A stretch of DNA of 64,000 nucleotides from Aminipila terrae (GCF_010120715.1 NZ_CP047591.1:1054001-1118000), one strand, 5' to 3'; positions 45,998 to 56,886 are shown, counted from the stretch's first letter. The notes: generated by a model not told the origin, from the letters alone. A program made the numbers and translations.

Positions 45998-47389
45998 CTA
46001 GTTACTTTCTAAATATTTATCGATACTGTCTGCAGCATTTTTCCCAGCACCCATGGCAAGAATAACCGTTGCCGCACCTGTTACGGCATCACCACCGGCA
46101 AATATTCCCTCATGGCTGGTTTCCCCAGTCTTTTCGTCGGCACCTATTCCGCCTTTTTTATTTGGTTCAAGATTTTCCGTAGTCTCCAGAATAAGTTTAT
46201 TTAATCTGGTGCCAATTGCCATTATAACTGCATCCACATCCAGAACAAAATTGGATCCCTTTTTCTCTACAGGTCTGCGTCTTCCTGAGCTGTCAGGCTC
46301 TCCCAGCTCCATTTCTACACATTCCAGCCCGCAAACATAGGCTTTGTCTGTGCCTTTAATGGCTACCGGATTAGTAAGCAGCTGGAACTTAATCCCCTCT
46401 TCTATAGCATGATGAATTTCCTCTTTACGGGCAGGTATTTCATCCATAGAACGGCGATATACAATATATACCTCTTCAGCACCCATACGTTTTGCACATC
46501 GGGCTGCATCCATTGCTACATTTCCTCCGCCAATTACTGCTACCCGTTTAGATATATGAATAGGAGTATCGTATTCTGGTATATATGCTTTCATTAGATT
46601 GATACGTGTTAAATATTCATTGGCAGAGTAAACCCCAAGCAGGTTCTCTCCTGGAATATTCATAAATTGAGGAAGGCCAGCACCTGTGCCTACAAATACT
46701 GCTTCATATCCATCTTCAAAGAGTTCATCCACTGTCATAGACATACCTACAACCGCGTTATTAACAAATTTAACACCCTTATCCGCTAATTTGGATACTT
46801 CCGCTGCTACAATGCTCTTTGGCAGACGGAATTCCGGAATGCCATAGGCCAGTACCCCTCCTTCTTTATGTAAGCTTTCAAACACGGTTACCTCATAACC
46901 TTTTGCAATTAAATCCCCTGCACATGCCAAACCGGCAGGTCCCGAGCCGACCACTGCAACTTTATGTCCATTGCCTTCTGCTTTTTCAATAACCTCATCT
47001 TTGAAATGCTCCCTGTGCCAGTCTGCAGCAAAACGTTCCAGCCGTCCAATTGCTACAGGTTCACCTTTTACTCCCTGTACGCATACGCCTTCACACTGGT
47101 TTTCCTGTGGACATACACGTCCGCAGATAGCAGGTAGTGAACTGGTATCGCTGATAATCTGATACGCCTCTTCAAATTCACCTTCTGCAATCTTTTCAAT
47201 AAATTCAGGAATGCGTACTCTCACTGGACAACCTGTTGTGCAAGGTTTCTTTCGGCACTTTAAACATCTCATCGCTTCATTTATAGCCATATCTTCGGTA
47301 TAGCCAGTAGATACTTCTTTGAAATTTTTATTACGAACCATAGGATCCTGTTCAGGCATCGGATTCTTTTCTTTAACCAGATTAATCAT
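45998..47389 (-). CDS. nfnB: NfnB-like subunit of NADH-dependent ferredoxin:NADP+ oxidoreductase
   Basis: The large subunit of the bifurcating NfnAB transhydrogenase, often mislabelled as glutamate synthase small subunit. The 463-residue protein has the N-terminal Cys-rich [4Fe-4S] region (RCLKCRKKPCTTGCPV and CGRVCPQENQCEGVC), a FAD motif GSGPAGLACAG and an NADP motif GGGNVAMDAARC. GGAGGTG precedes the ATG at 47389; a GTG at 47401 overlaps that site. Its start overlaps the nfnA stop by eight bases. With PFOR upstream, it converts reduced ferredoxin into NADPH. Confidence 0.92.
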   Translation of the reverse strand: MINLVKEKNPMPEQDPMVRNKNFKEVSTGYTEDMAINEAMRCLKCRKKPCTTGCPVRVRIPEFIEKIAEGEFEEAYQIISDTSSLPAICGRVCPQENQCEGVCVQGVKGEPVAIGRLERFAADWHREHFKDEVIEKAEGNGHKVAVVGSGPAGLACAGDLIAKGYEVTVFESLHKEGGVLAYGIPEFRLPKSIVAAEVSKLADKGVKFVNNAVVGMSMTVDELFEDGYEAVFVGTGAGLPQFMNIPGENLLGVYSANEYLTRINLMKAYIPEYDTPIHISKRVAVIGGGNVAMDAARCAKRMGAEEVYIVYRRSMDEIPARKEEIHHAIEEGIKFQLLTNPVAIKGTDKAYVCGLECVEMELGEPDSSGRRRPVEKKGSNFVLDVDAVIMAIGTRLNKLILETTENLEPNKKGGIGADEKTGETSHEGIFAGGDAVTGAATVILAMGAGKNAADSIDKYLESN

Positions 47390-48230
47390 GGTAACGAACA
47401 CCTCCTGTCAAACGGCATATATGTGACATATCTTCCTTTTCCTGTTCCTGATAAAAAGAATTACGCTGAATCAGCTCATCCCAGTCAACAAGCTGGCCAT
47501 CAAACTCAGGACCATCTACACAGGCAAATTTGTTCTCATCTCCTATTACTACTCGGCATCCACCGCACATACCTGTTCCATCTACCATATAAGCTGTCAG
47601 AGAAACCACCGTCTTAATATCATACTTCTTAGTAAGCTGACATACAAATTTCATCATAATCGGAGGACCTACTGCTACAACTTCATCATAAGCATTTCCT
47701 GATTCAATAAGGTCTTTTAACTTATCTGTAGTAAAACCTTTTTCACCATAGGTGCCGTCATCAGTTGTAATATAAAGGTTTGTAGTTCCTGCACGGAATT
47801 CATCTTCCAGGATTACTACATCCTTTGTCTGAAAACCTGCAATCATGTCAACCTGAATACCCGCATCATGCATGCCCTTTGCTATAGGATAAGCTAAGGC
47901 ATTGCCTGTGCCGCCACCTACAACAGCAACTCTTTTTAACCCTTCCATCTCAGTTGGTTTTCCAAGAGGCCCTACAACATCTGCCAAAGCATCTCCTACC
48001 TCAAATTGATCCAGCAACAGGGTGGTTTTTCCTACCGCCTGATATATAATGTCAATTGTTCCTTTTTCTGAATTATGTCCCGCCATAGTGAGAGGAATTC
48101 TCTCCCCATACTCATCTGTCCGCAATATTATAAATTGTCCGGGTTTTGCTTTTCTTGCTACTAATGGTGCTTCTATTTCAAGCCAGGTAATGGTTGAATT
48201 TAATCGTCGTTTTCCTACAATCTTATACAT
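47382..48230 (-). CDS. nfnA: NfnA-like FAD/[2Fe-2S] subunit (ferredoxin-NADP+ reductase type)
   Basis: A 282-residue protein with an FAD-binding barrel containing RIPLT, an NAD-binding domain (VAVVGGGTGNALAYP) and a C-terminal [2Fe-2S] site with Cys in GTGMCGGCRV and FACVDGPEFDG. It is related to PyrK and sulfide dehydrogenase subunit B; the adjacent NfnB supports the Nfn assignment. It starts one base after the por stop, with GGAGGGG inside por. Confidence 0.9.
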   Translation of the reverse strand: MYKIVGKRRLNSTITWLEIEAPLVARKAKPGQFIILRTDEYGERIPLTMAGHNSEKGTIDIIYQAVGKTTLLLDQFEVGDALADVVGPLGKPTEMEGLKRVAVVGGGTGNALAYPIAKGMHDAGIQVDMIAGFQTKDVVILEDEFRAGTTNLYITTDDGTYGEKGFTTDKLKDLIESGNAYDEVVAVGPPIMMKFVCQLTKKYDIKTVVSLTAYMVDGTGMCGGCRVVIGDENKFACVDGPEFDGQLVDWDELIQRNSFYQEQEKEDMSHICRLTGGVRYHD

Positions 48231-48231
48231 A

Positions 48232-51200
48232 TTAATATTCCCCTCCTTCTTTTGGTTCTAAGCTCTTTTTCTGCTTAACCAGAGAATTATATCTTTCTAA
48301 AGCGATATCCTCTGCTTCAGCAAATAATTTCTTTGCTCTTTCTGGGAATTTTAATGTCAGGGAATTATATCGAACTTCTCCCATGATAAATTCATTGTAG
48401 CTTTCCGTAGGAACAGGACTATCAACAGAAAGAGGATTTTTGCCTTCTGCTTCCAGTTCAGGATTATATCGTAGCAGGTTCCAGTATCCGGCACGAACAG
48501 CCTTTTTCATTTCCAGCATAGATTTGTTCATACCCGCTTTAACACCATGATTAATGCAAGGAGCATAGGCAATGATTACGGAAGGCCCATTGTAACTCTC
48601 TGCCTCTCTTATAGCTTTCAAAGTCTGGTCTGGATTTGCGCCCATAGCAATCTGAGCTACATAAACATATCCATAGGACATAGCTATTTGTGCAAGGTTC
48701 TTTTTTCTCACAGCTTTTCCATTGGCAGCAAACTGTGCAACAGCACCTACAGGAGTTGCTTTTGATGCCTGACCACCGGTATTGGAGTATACTTCTGTAT
48801 CAAACACCATGATGTTTACGTTTTCTCCTGATGCAATAACATGGTCAAGACCGCCATATCCAATATCATAAGCCCATCCATCACCACCAAACATCCAGAT
48901 AGATGGTTTTGGAAGCATATCACAATTATCTGCTATATATTTTGCATCTTCGTTAGTGAGGTTTGCCTGACACAGTTCAACAAGGGCTCTTCCTGCCTCT
49001 TCTGCAACGTCAACATCATCCATACCTTTGATCCAGGCCCATGCTGTCTCTTTAAATCCAGGGTTCTCTGCCAATCTCATCACAGCTGACTTCATTGCAT
49101 TGCGGCGGGCTTTCATGGATATAGCCATACCAAGACCAAACTCAGCATTATCTTCAAACAATGAATTGGCCCATGCAGGACCCCTGCCCTGAGTGTTTAC
49201 AGTGTAAGGAGTACTTGGAGCACTACATCCCCATATGGAGGAACATCCTGTTGCATTTGCAATGAACATTCTGTCCCCATATAACTGGGTAATCAGTTTA
49301 GCATAAGGAGACTCCCCACATCCTGGACATGCACCTGAGAATTCAAGTAACGGTTTTATAAATTGAGAACCTTTTACGGTGTCTTCTTTAAACGGAATTA
49401 CTTTACTTGTAACATGTTTAACTGCATAATCAAATACTTTCTGAGCCTCTTCGGAGCCTTCTTCTGCAGGAATCATCTCTAAAGCCTTATTTCTTGCAGG
49501 ACAGACGCTTGCGCAGGATCCACAGCCTGTGCAGTCCATTGCTGAAACGGCAATCGCGAACAGCTTATCATCACTGCCCTTCATCTTAACGGCTTTTGCA
49601 CCAGATGCTTCCACTTCTTCCTCATTCATCACAAACGGTCTGATAACCCATGAGGACATGAATAAGAGCACCAGTTGCACTGCATACAGTTTTCTGGAAT
49701 CCACTTAGGAATTTCTACTGCAATACCTCGTTTTTCATAGGCGGCAGTTCCAGCTGGAATAAACCCGGAGACTGAATCCATAAACTTTGAGACAGGAATA
49801 GAATCACCACGCATTGCATTGCTTGGAATCAGTATTTCTTTTATATAATCTGTCAGAACCTTATCACGGCCATCAATAACTGGTTCACCAGCGTTATCTT
49901 CTGCATGCATCCAGTCAGCCGGAATTTCAACCTTGTGGATATTTTTAACTCCCGCATCAACGGCCTGAAGGTTCATATTAACAATTTTATCACCTTTGGC
50001 ACCATAGGTTTTTCTGATAGCATCTTTCATGTATTCTACCGCTTCATCAATCGGTATAATATTGGCAAGTTTGAAGAAAGCCGCCTGAAGTACAGTATTG
50101 GTTCTTCTTGCTCCAAGACCTATGTTCATGGCAATGCTTACTGCATCACAGGTATAGAACTGCACTTTATTTTTAGCAATATATCTCTTTGCTTCTGCAG
50201 GAATATGTTCATTTAACTCTTCATCACTCCAAGGGCAGTTGAGCAGGAAGAATCCGCTTGGTTTAACATCCTGGACGATATCATACTTTTTCATATAAGA
50301 AGGATTATGACATGCAACAAAATCTGCCTGTTTAACATAATATGTAGACTTAATCTGATGATCTCCGAATCGAAGATGGCTTATTGTAATACCACCTGAT
50401 TTCTTTGAATCATATTGGAAGTAAGCCTGAACTTTCTTGTCCGTATGGTCACCGATAATCTTAATGCTGTTCTTGTTAGCTCCAACGGTACCGTCTGCGC
50501 CCAGTCCCCAGAATTTACAGGATACAGTTCCCTCTGCTGTAGTATCCGGATTGCCTGAGACAGGTAAGGAGAGGTAAGTAACATCATCATTGATGGAGAT
50601 AGTAAATTGCTTCTTTGGTTCTGGTATCCAAAGGTTTTCATATACAGACAAAATATCTCCCGGCTGTATATCTTTTGACCCCAGTCCGTAACGGCCTCCG
50701 ACAATTTTAGCTTTTTCAAATTCCGTTCCTCTTAAGGCAGCCACTACATCAAGGTATAATGGCTCACCAATTGAGCCTGGCTCTTTTGTTCTGTCTAATA
50801 CGGCTATGCTCTTTACCGTTTCAGGTAAAGCATTCACAAGATGCTTAGTGGAGAAAGGTCGATATAAATGAACCTTTACGATTCCCACCTTTTTTCCCCT
50901 TGCATTTAAATAGTCAACCACTTCTTCTGTGGCATCACAGACGGAGCCCATGGCCACGATAACTTCTGTGGCATCCTTTGCACCATAATAATTGAATGGT
51001 TTATAGTCCGTGCCAAGCTTTTCATTTATTTTATCCATATATTCAGAAACAACCTCTATGGTTTCTTCATATCTCTTGTTGCTGGCTTCTCTGTGCTGGA
51101 AGAAGGTTTCCGGCTGTTCTGCGGATCCCTGGCTGTGTGGATGCATTGGATGGTTGGCTCTGCGTCTGAACTCTGCCACCGCATCCCAGTTCACCATGGA

Positions 51201-51773
51201 TTTTAATTCATCATAGTCCCACACTTCTATCTTCTGTTGTTCATGACTTGTTCTGAAACCATCAAAAAAATGTAACATAGGAACTTTACCAGCGATTGCT
51301 GAAAGATGTGCAACAGAAGCCAAGTCCATAACTTCCTGCGGATTATTTGATGCCAGCATGGCGAATCCAGTTGAACGGCATCCCATTACATCTGAATGAT
51401 CGCCAAAAATGGATAATGCATGGGAAGCTAATGCCCTGGCTGCTACGTGCAAAACTGCTGGAGTTTCTTCTCCTGCAAGCTTATACATATTTGGGATCAT
51501 TAAAAGCAACCCCTGTGAAGCTGTAAATGTACTGGTATAAGCGCCGGCCGCCAGTGAGCCATGTACTGCACCAGCTGCTCCACCCTCCGATTGCATCTCA
51601 AGAACTTTTACCTGTTCTCCAAAGATATTTTTTCTTCCTTCTGAAGCCCATTCATCTATATTCTCAGCCATTACCGAAGAAGGGGTAATCGGGTAAATAG
51701 CTGCAACTTCTGAAAATGCATATGCCACATGTGCAGCTGCCGTATTACCATCCATAGTTTTTAACATTCTCAT
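48232..51773 (-). pseudogene. nifJ: pyruvate:ferredoxin (flavodoxin) oxidoreductase, frameshifted as read
   Basis: PFOR oxidises pyruvate to acetyl-CoA and CO2, reducing ferredoxin. The first part (49629-51773) has the pyrimidine-binding domain (AYAFSEVAAIYPITPSS) and the first ferredoxin motif CMQCNWCSYSCPH. It then runs out of frame at CPHG, and the rest (48232 to about 49650) has IRPFVMNEEEV, the second ferredoxin motif CTGCGSCASVCP and the TPP site GDGWAYDIGYGGLDH. One missing base at GGG (49647-49649, C on the plus strand) explains it. Restored length is about 1180 residues, the norm for PFOR. Confidence 0.92.
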
Positions 51774-51791
51774 ATAATCACTTCCTTTCTT

Positions 51792-53095
51792 CTATATACC
51801 CAACGCTTTTCTCTGTAAATAATTAGCTTCTGGAACCACCATTTCCACCAAAGCAGTTCTCGAACACATATATGAGCACACAGAACAATTTTCACAAAGA
51901 GTAGTATCAATAACAGCATGTAAATCTTTTATTGTAATAGCGCCATTTGGGCAGTTGGAAGCACAGTCTCCACAGCCTATACAGCCTTCCCCGCAGACTC
52001 TCAGTTTTTCATCACAGTCATATGTAGATATGCAGGCAACTAATTTACTACCTACATAAGGTACCTCAACAATTAGTTCATTCGGACAGGCAGCAACACA
52101 ATCCAGGCATCCCACACATTTTTCCGGATCTACATTTGCTGTTCCGTCAACAATTGAAATTGCATCGAAACGGCACACCTTTGTGCAGGCCCCAAGTCCT
52201 ACGCAGCCAACCTGACATAAATCCATTGCCTCATTTCTGATTTTAGAAGCATCAGCGCAGGTTTCTACTCCCAGTGCCTTAAACTTGGCATTGGCTTTTT
52301 TACCACCTCTGCATCTCACAAAAGCAACATTCTCTTTTACTTTTGTTAAATCATGCAGTTCATCCACGATAATCTTTTTTCGACATTTAACGGTACAGGC
52401 CACACAGCCTACACACTTTTCATAATCAATAACTGCACAATTATCAACTATAGTAATAGCATTTTGAGGACAGACCTCCTCACAGTCCCCACATCCGATG
52501 CAGCCGCTTCCGCATATTTTTCTAGTGGTTTCCTCATCATTTTTAGATGCGCATGGAATAAAGTTGGTAGCCTCTTTCGGAATCATCACAATTATTTCCT
52601 GTGGGCACATTCCTATACACGCACCACAGCCATTACACTTTTCTTTATCTATCTTAACAATACCATCTTCCAATGACATTGCATCAAACTTACACCTCTC
52701 TATGCAGGAACCAAGTCCTATACATCCATATTTACATTCGCCGCTTATAAAGCCTTTGTTCCTGGCTTCGTCACAACTGCTGTATCCTGCAAATCTTTCT
52801 TTTCCAGCTGCATCCCCAGCACAACGTATAAAAGCAACCTTGTCAATAACCGTAACAGGCTCTACGCCCATAATCCCGGCAATGGCGGTAACTTTTTCCT
52901 GTGAACAGGCGGGACATAAGGCTATAGATGCTCCCTGAGCAATTTCTATGGCACAGGCAAGACAGCTTTCACATTTACATCCTCCATATCCGCCGCAATC
53001 TCCCCCGGCAGGAATTTTAGAATTTCTTTCGTTTTTTCGTCAACATTTTTGTTGATTGGCGCAGAAGTAGAATTATTTTCCCGAATGTTATCCAT
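51792..53095 (-). pseudogene. duplicated RnfB-like polyferredoxin, frameshifted near its 5' end as read
   Basis: Probable soluble electron carrier partner of PFOR. The ATG at 53095 has AGGAGG upstream. The frame MDNIRENN...EILKFLP continues as GGDCGGYGGCKCESC only if one G is added to the five-G run at 53002-53006; the long frame (to 52871 and beyond) then gives about 434 residues. The start then reads LPGGDCGG, close to the RnfB consensus LPGANCGG. Two similar halves follow (IRCAG... and VRCRG...), each with four Cys-rich [4Fe-4S] motifs of RnfB/ferredoxin type. There is no N-terminal membrane helix. It lies 19 bases upstream of por. Confidence 0.82.
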
Positions 53096-53439
53096 TTACC
53101 TTTCCTCCTACAATAGAATTAGTGTATTGCATAATATATTATGGATACTGTATACATAATAAAGCATACTTCCCCATTTAATATTTATACCTTTAGAATA
53201 TCATAGGTCCATCAAAAATCAACCAGACTTTTTTAATTCTCCATTGCTCTTTTTCATATTTTTTACTGAAATCATTTAAAATTAAAGCCTTTATAAAATT
53301 AAAAAATTATAGGTCTTCGAATGGCTATAGGTTTCTTTTGTTGTTGGACAAATATTTTTAAATACAATTATGCTATATGCTATTAAACAAAAAGGACATT
53401 TATAACTACTATTTATTATAAATGTCCTACTTTGATGTT
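53096..53439. other. intergenic region upstream of the polyferredoxin gene
   Basis: About 340 bases with the ribosome site of the polyferredoxin gene, its presumed promoter, and the terminator of the EAL gene at 53393-53428. I see no ORF or known leader structure. Confidence 0.5.
53393..53428 (-). terminator. terminator of the PTS-EAL gene
   Basis: Perfect 13-base arms 53393-53405 and 53416-53428, followed by TTTTTG on the minus strand. Confidence 0.8.
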
Positions 53440-55548
53440 TTACTTTTTTAAATAATCGATAAAGTTTTCAACAGGCACAGCTGGACTATACAGATAACCC
53501 TGGTACTGCAGACAGCCTAAGTGTTCCAATTGAACCTGATTTTCTTTATTTTCTACGTATTCTGCCAGAACAGAAAACCCCAGGGAATCTGCTAAATATA
53601 CAATGGAGGCCACTATGTTCCTACTTCTGCTGTTGGTGTCAATCTCTTTTACCAGACTACCATCCAGCTTCACCAGGTCAAACCGGTTGTTCTGAAGATA
53701 TTTTATTGATGTAGCTCCCATGGAAAAGTCATCTATAGCCAGTAAATATCCCATTTGATGAATCTCAGCAAGAGTCTGGTGCAGATTGTCATTTAGCATA
53801 ATCGTATCTTGTTCCGTTATTTCAATGCATATCTGGTCCTTTTTTATACTGCACGTTTTTGTAAACTCTCTTAAAAAAATCAGAAAGGACGGTTTCTGTA
53901 TGGTCTGCGCGGAGACATTGATGCTAATCGTATATTGTATCCCCGTCTCTTTGTTAATCCGTTCTATATCACATGCTACCGTTTCAAATATGCATTCTTC
54001 CAGTTCTTCTAATATCTGCATTTCCTCTGCAAGTTTTATCACAAGAGGAGGATAGATTATTCCAAAGACCGGATGCTTCCACCTTAATAAAGCTTCTGCC
54101 CCGATGCATTCGCCCTCATTATTATGCTGAGGCTGGTAATACATATATACTTTTTTATTGTCAATGGAAGATTTTAAATAAGCAGCCAGAATTCTGGCTA
54201 CAGTTCCAGCAGAATCCCGTGTTTCCGTTAATGTAACTACTCTGTTGCTTCCTTCACTTTTCTTAAACATAGCTACCAGTGAGTCAAAGCTTTTATAACC
54301 ATCTTCCAGTATCTCACGGTCATATGCACATATAAAAGGCCGATATATCAATGTTCCCACTGCAATATTAATTAATTGAAGGATACTTCCTCTGATAGAA
54401 CCTGTTGCCATGTACCCTCCCAGCAGAATAGGGGTAGTCCATTCCACCTGTACCGTGGGCACAGGAACAAGACCGGTTTTCATGGACACATACCCTATAA
54501 TTAATGATACGATTGGTGTTAATATAAAAGGTATAAATAATAAAGAATTAAAGGCTACAGGCAAGCCGAATATCATCAATTCATTTATATTAAATATCAT
54601 TGGAAATGCTGCTATTCTGGCTAGGTCTTTATTCCTCTTTCTTTTGCTGAAAAGGAATATAGCTACAAGAAGACATAGACAGGAACCACACCCTCCCATA
54701 AGTACAAAAATATCAAAAAACGTTTTGGAAAAGATTTCTGTAGCAGGTTGTCCCATCATCAGGTGTTTAATGTTTTCCTGTATGGCAGGTTCAAATAAAC
54801 TCTTATTTACCCCGTCCAGAGCATCACTCCCATGAATTCCAAAGAACCATAGAATGCTCGAGGTGAGCACAAACAGAATTGCACTCTGAAAAGAACATCC
54901 CATATGGAAAAATATTTTATTAATTAATTCGGATATAAATGAGCTGAAACTTGTTACATGAAAAAAATCAACAAAAATAAGGTTACACGTTGTAAAGCAT
55001 AGAACTACAAATAAGGATGGTGCAATGGCTGATACTGTATCATTAAAAACCATATCGGTTCCTTCCGTAAACAGCCTGAATTTATTATCAAGTTTTTCTT
55101 TTACAAAGAAATATAAATCAGAAGCGCTGATAGATATAAAAATAGCAATAAACATACCGTTTACGCCAAAATTGTCAAGAACAGACTTGGGTTCCATGAT
55201 AAAAATTCCACTCATGATTGCAAAACAAATCAAAGACGTTAAACAGGATCCAATTGTGGCATCTTTAATATCCTTTATTCTATTTAAGCAGATGCTTATG
55301 GTTACAACCATATAAAGTGACAGTAATCCAAAAGTTGCCTGATGTATTATGGAAAATAAATCAATTAATACACCAGATTGGAACTTTTGAATAAATTGCT
55401 GATATTGTAGGATTGGAAGGGTTTTAAAAAGCAATGAAAAAGATCCCATCATTAATACGGGAATAGCCATAACCAAACCATTTCTGATAGATTGGAATGT
55501 ATCTGTCTCTTCAATTTTATTAAAAATGTTTTTACAGATAAACCTCAT
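53440..55548 (-). CDS. PTS EIIC-like membrane domain fused to an EAL c-di-GMP phosphodiesterase domain
   Basis: The 702-residue protein has an N-terminal lactose/cellobiose-type EIIC membrane domain (about 1-410, many helices). A short linker leads to an EAL domain (about 450-702). The EAL residues needed for catalysis are present: GAEALLRW, Asn in SINVS, EITEQD, DDFSMGATS, the Lys in KLDGS and the Glu in AEYVEN. It should therefore hydrolyse c-di-GMP. No EIIA/EIIB genes are nearby, so the EIIC part may sense a sugar, not transport it. It is a single gene with its own terminator. Confidence 0.87.
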   Translation of the reverse strand: MRFICKNIFNKIEETDTFQSIRNGLVMAIPVLMMGSFSLLFKTLPILQYQQFIQKFQSGVLIDLFSIIHQATFGLLSLYMVVTISICLNRIKDIKDATIGSCLTSLICFAIMSGIFIMEPKSVLDNFGVNGMFIAIFISISASDLYFFVKEKLDNKFRLFTEGTDMVFNDTVSAIAPSLFVVLCFTTCNLIFVDFFHVTSFSSFISELINKIFFHMGCSFQSAILFVLTSSILWFFGIHGSDALDGVNKSLFEPAIQENIKHLMMGQPATEIFSKTFFDIFVLMGGCGSCLCLLVAIFLFSKRKRNKDLARIAAFPMIFNINELMIFGLPVAFNSLLFIPFILTPIVSLIIGYVSMKTGLVPVPTVQVEWTTPILLGGYMATGSIRGSILQLINIAVGTLIYRPFICAYDREILEDGYKSFDSLVAMFKKSEGSNRVVTLTETRDSAGTVARILAAYLKSSIDNKKVYMYYQPQHNNEGECIGAEALLRWKHPVFGIIYPPLVIKLAEEMQILEELEECIFETVACDIERINKETGIQYTISINVSAQTIQKPSFLIFLREFTKTCSIKKDQICIEITEQDTIMLNDNLHQTLAEIHQMGYLLAIDDFSMGATSIKYLQNNRFDLVKLDGSLVKEIDTNSRSRNIVASIVYLADSLGFSVLAEYVENKENQVQLEHLGCLQYQGYLYSPAVPVENFIDYLKK

Positions 55549-55590
55549 ACTTCACTACCTCTTTTGATAATTATATATTATATATAATAT

Positions 55591-55640
55591 CCAAAGAAAA
55601 AGGAACCAGATTTTATCAAATCTGGTTCCTTTTTCTTTGG
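55591..55640 (-). terminator. terminator of the N-acyl amino acid operon
   Basis: Perfect 23-base arms 55591-55613 and 55618-55640 with a TATC loop; the stem contains the U-rich segment on the minus strand. Confidence 0.85.
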
Positions 55641-55641
55641 T

Positions 55642-56811
55642 CTACTTTTCAAAATCCCTTTTCATGGATTCAAACTTTTCTTTATCTGTAAATATTTTTA
55701 ATACCTGCATAATTAAAATCTTTGCACCATTAACCATGCCTTCATAGGCTCTGTCAGATTTCACAGCATCGGCAAATTCTCTGGTATGGATGGCTACCGT
55801 GGGATCTGCGATCTGAACAATTGGATGAAAAGTTGGACAAACCATACTTACATTTCCCGCATCTGACGACCCGAACACTTTTTCTGTATCACCGATTTCA
55901 AGTCCCAGTTCCCTATAACTTTCTGCAAGCACTATTTCTCCAGTAGCATTTGGCTTTAAATTATCATAAGATTCTGCAGTAGGAGTTTTCTCATAAGTAG
56001 TCTGAGTAGCTATGGCTGCCCCTCTGGCGCAATCATCAATTTTCCGGGTCAGTTCATTTAAATATTCCCTGCTCATGGATCGGATATAAAACTCTGCGGA
56101 TGCCTTTTCAGGAACAATATTGGGTGCCAGTCCTCCATCTCTTACTACCCCATGGATTCTTACGTCTGGTTTCACATGCTGTCTTAGCATATCTATTGCA
56201 TGAAACATTAACTGTATGCCATTTAGGGCGTTATTTCCATCCCATGGAGCGGCTGAAGCATGGGCAGATTTCCCGTGAAATACATAAGTGTAAGAGTCCA
56301 ATGCCTGAAGCTTTGGTGAGATAAGATTTTCTCCATATAGGTGGACCATTAAAGCCATATCATAATTATCAAATACGCCCTTTTTGACCATCGTGCATTT
56401 AGCCCCATCTGTTTCCTCAATAGGTGTGCCTATGATGTCTATATCTGCATCCAGCTCATCCTGCATATCTTTTATACTTAATCCTGTTAATATACTAATT
56501 GCCGCACTGGTGCAGTGCCCACAGGCATGACCTATTCCAGGCAAAGCATCATATTCTGTCATAATAGCAATTTTGCGGGTATGTTGTTTAGTGCCATATG
56601 TTGCTTTAAATGCTGTCTCATATCCTGCAAAGGGCAATTCAACTTCATAGCCATAACTTTTAAGTACATCTGCAATTTTGTGAGATGATTGAAATTCTTT
56701 CCCTGAAACTTCAGGATTATCTGCAAGAAAATCATTTAAATCTTTACACAGATTTTTATATGTTTCAATATTTAAATATGCTTTTTCTTTTAGTTGTTCA
56801 TAATTATTCAT
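55642..56811 (-). CDS. M20 family amidohydrolase/peptidase
   Basis: A 389-residue metallo-amidohydrolase with the motif EYDALPGIGHACGH (metal ligands), a later HAYG-type dimerisation domain and C-terminal GSSDAGNVS. It belongs to the AbgB/amidohydrolase group that cleaves N-acyl or aminobenzoyl amino acids. The ATG at 56811 follows AAAGGA; an in-frame ATG at 56826 overlaps that site. It is the last gene after a YfcC transporter and a D-aminoacylase-type gene, consistent with uptake and hydrolysis of N-acyl amino acids or peptides. Confidence 0.85.
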   Translation of the reverse strand: MNNYEQLKEKAYLNIETYKNLCKDLNDFLADNPEVSGKEFQSSHKIADVLKSYGYEVELPFAGYETAFKATYGTKQHTRKIAIMTEYDALPGIGHACGHCTSAAISILTGLSIKDMQDELDADIDIIGTPIEETDGAKCTMVKKGVFDNYDMALMVHLYGENLISPKLQALDSYTYVFHGKSAHASAAPWDGNNALNGIQLMFHAIDMLRQHVKPDVRIHGVVRDGGLAPNIVPEKASAEFYIRSMSREYLNELTRKIDDCARGAAIATQTTYEKTPTAESYDNLKPNATGEIVLAESYRELGLEIGDTEKVFGSSDAGNVSMVCPTFHPIVQIADPTVAIHTREFADAVKSDRAYEGMVNGAKILIMQVLKIFTDKEKFESMKRDFEK

Positions 56812-56886
56812 GTCATTTCCTTTCATAAACCACTCTGCACAAAATTTGTTTTACAGACTGCATTCTTCTAAACCTTGCTTTGGTTT

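Noticed and set aside
45998..47389. Glutamate synthase small subunit
   Set aside because: There is no large subunit nearby and the adjacent gene is NfnA-like; the pair is better read as NfnAB.
50381..50719. 112-codon ORF in another frame within por
   Set aside because: It overlaps the conserved PFOR frame completely and has no recognisable features.
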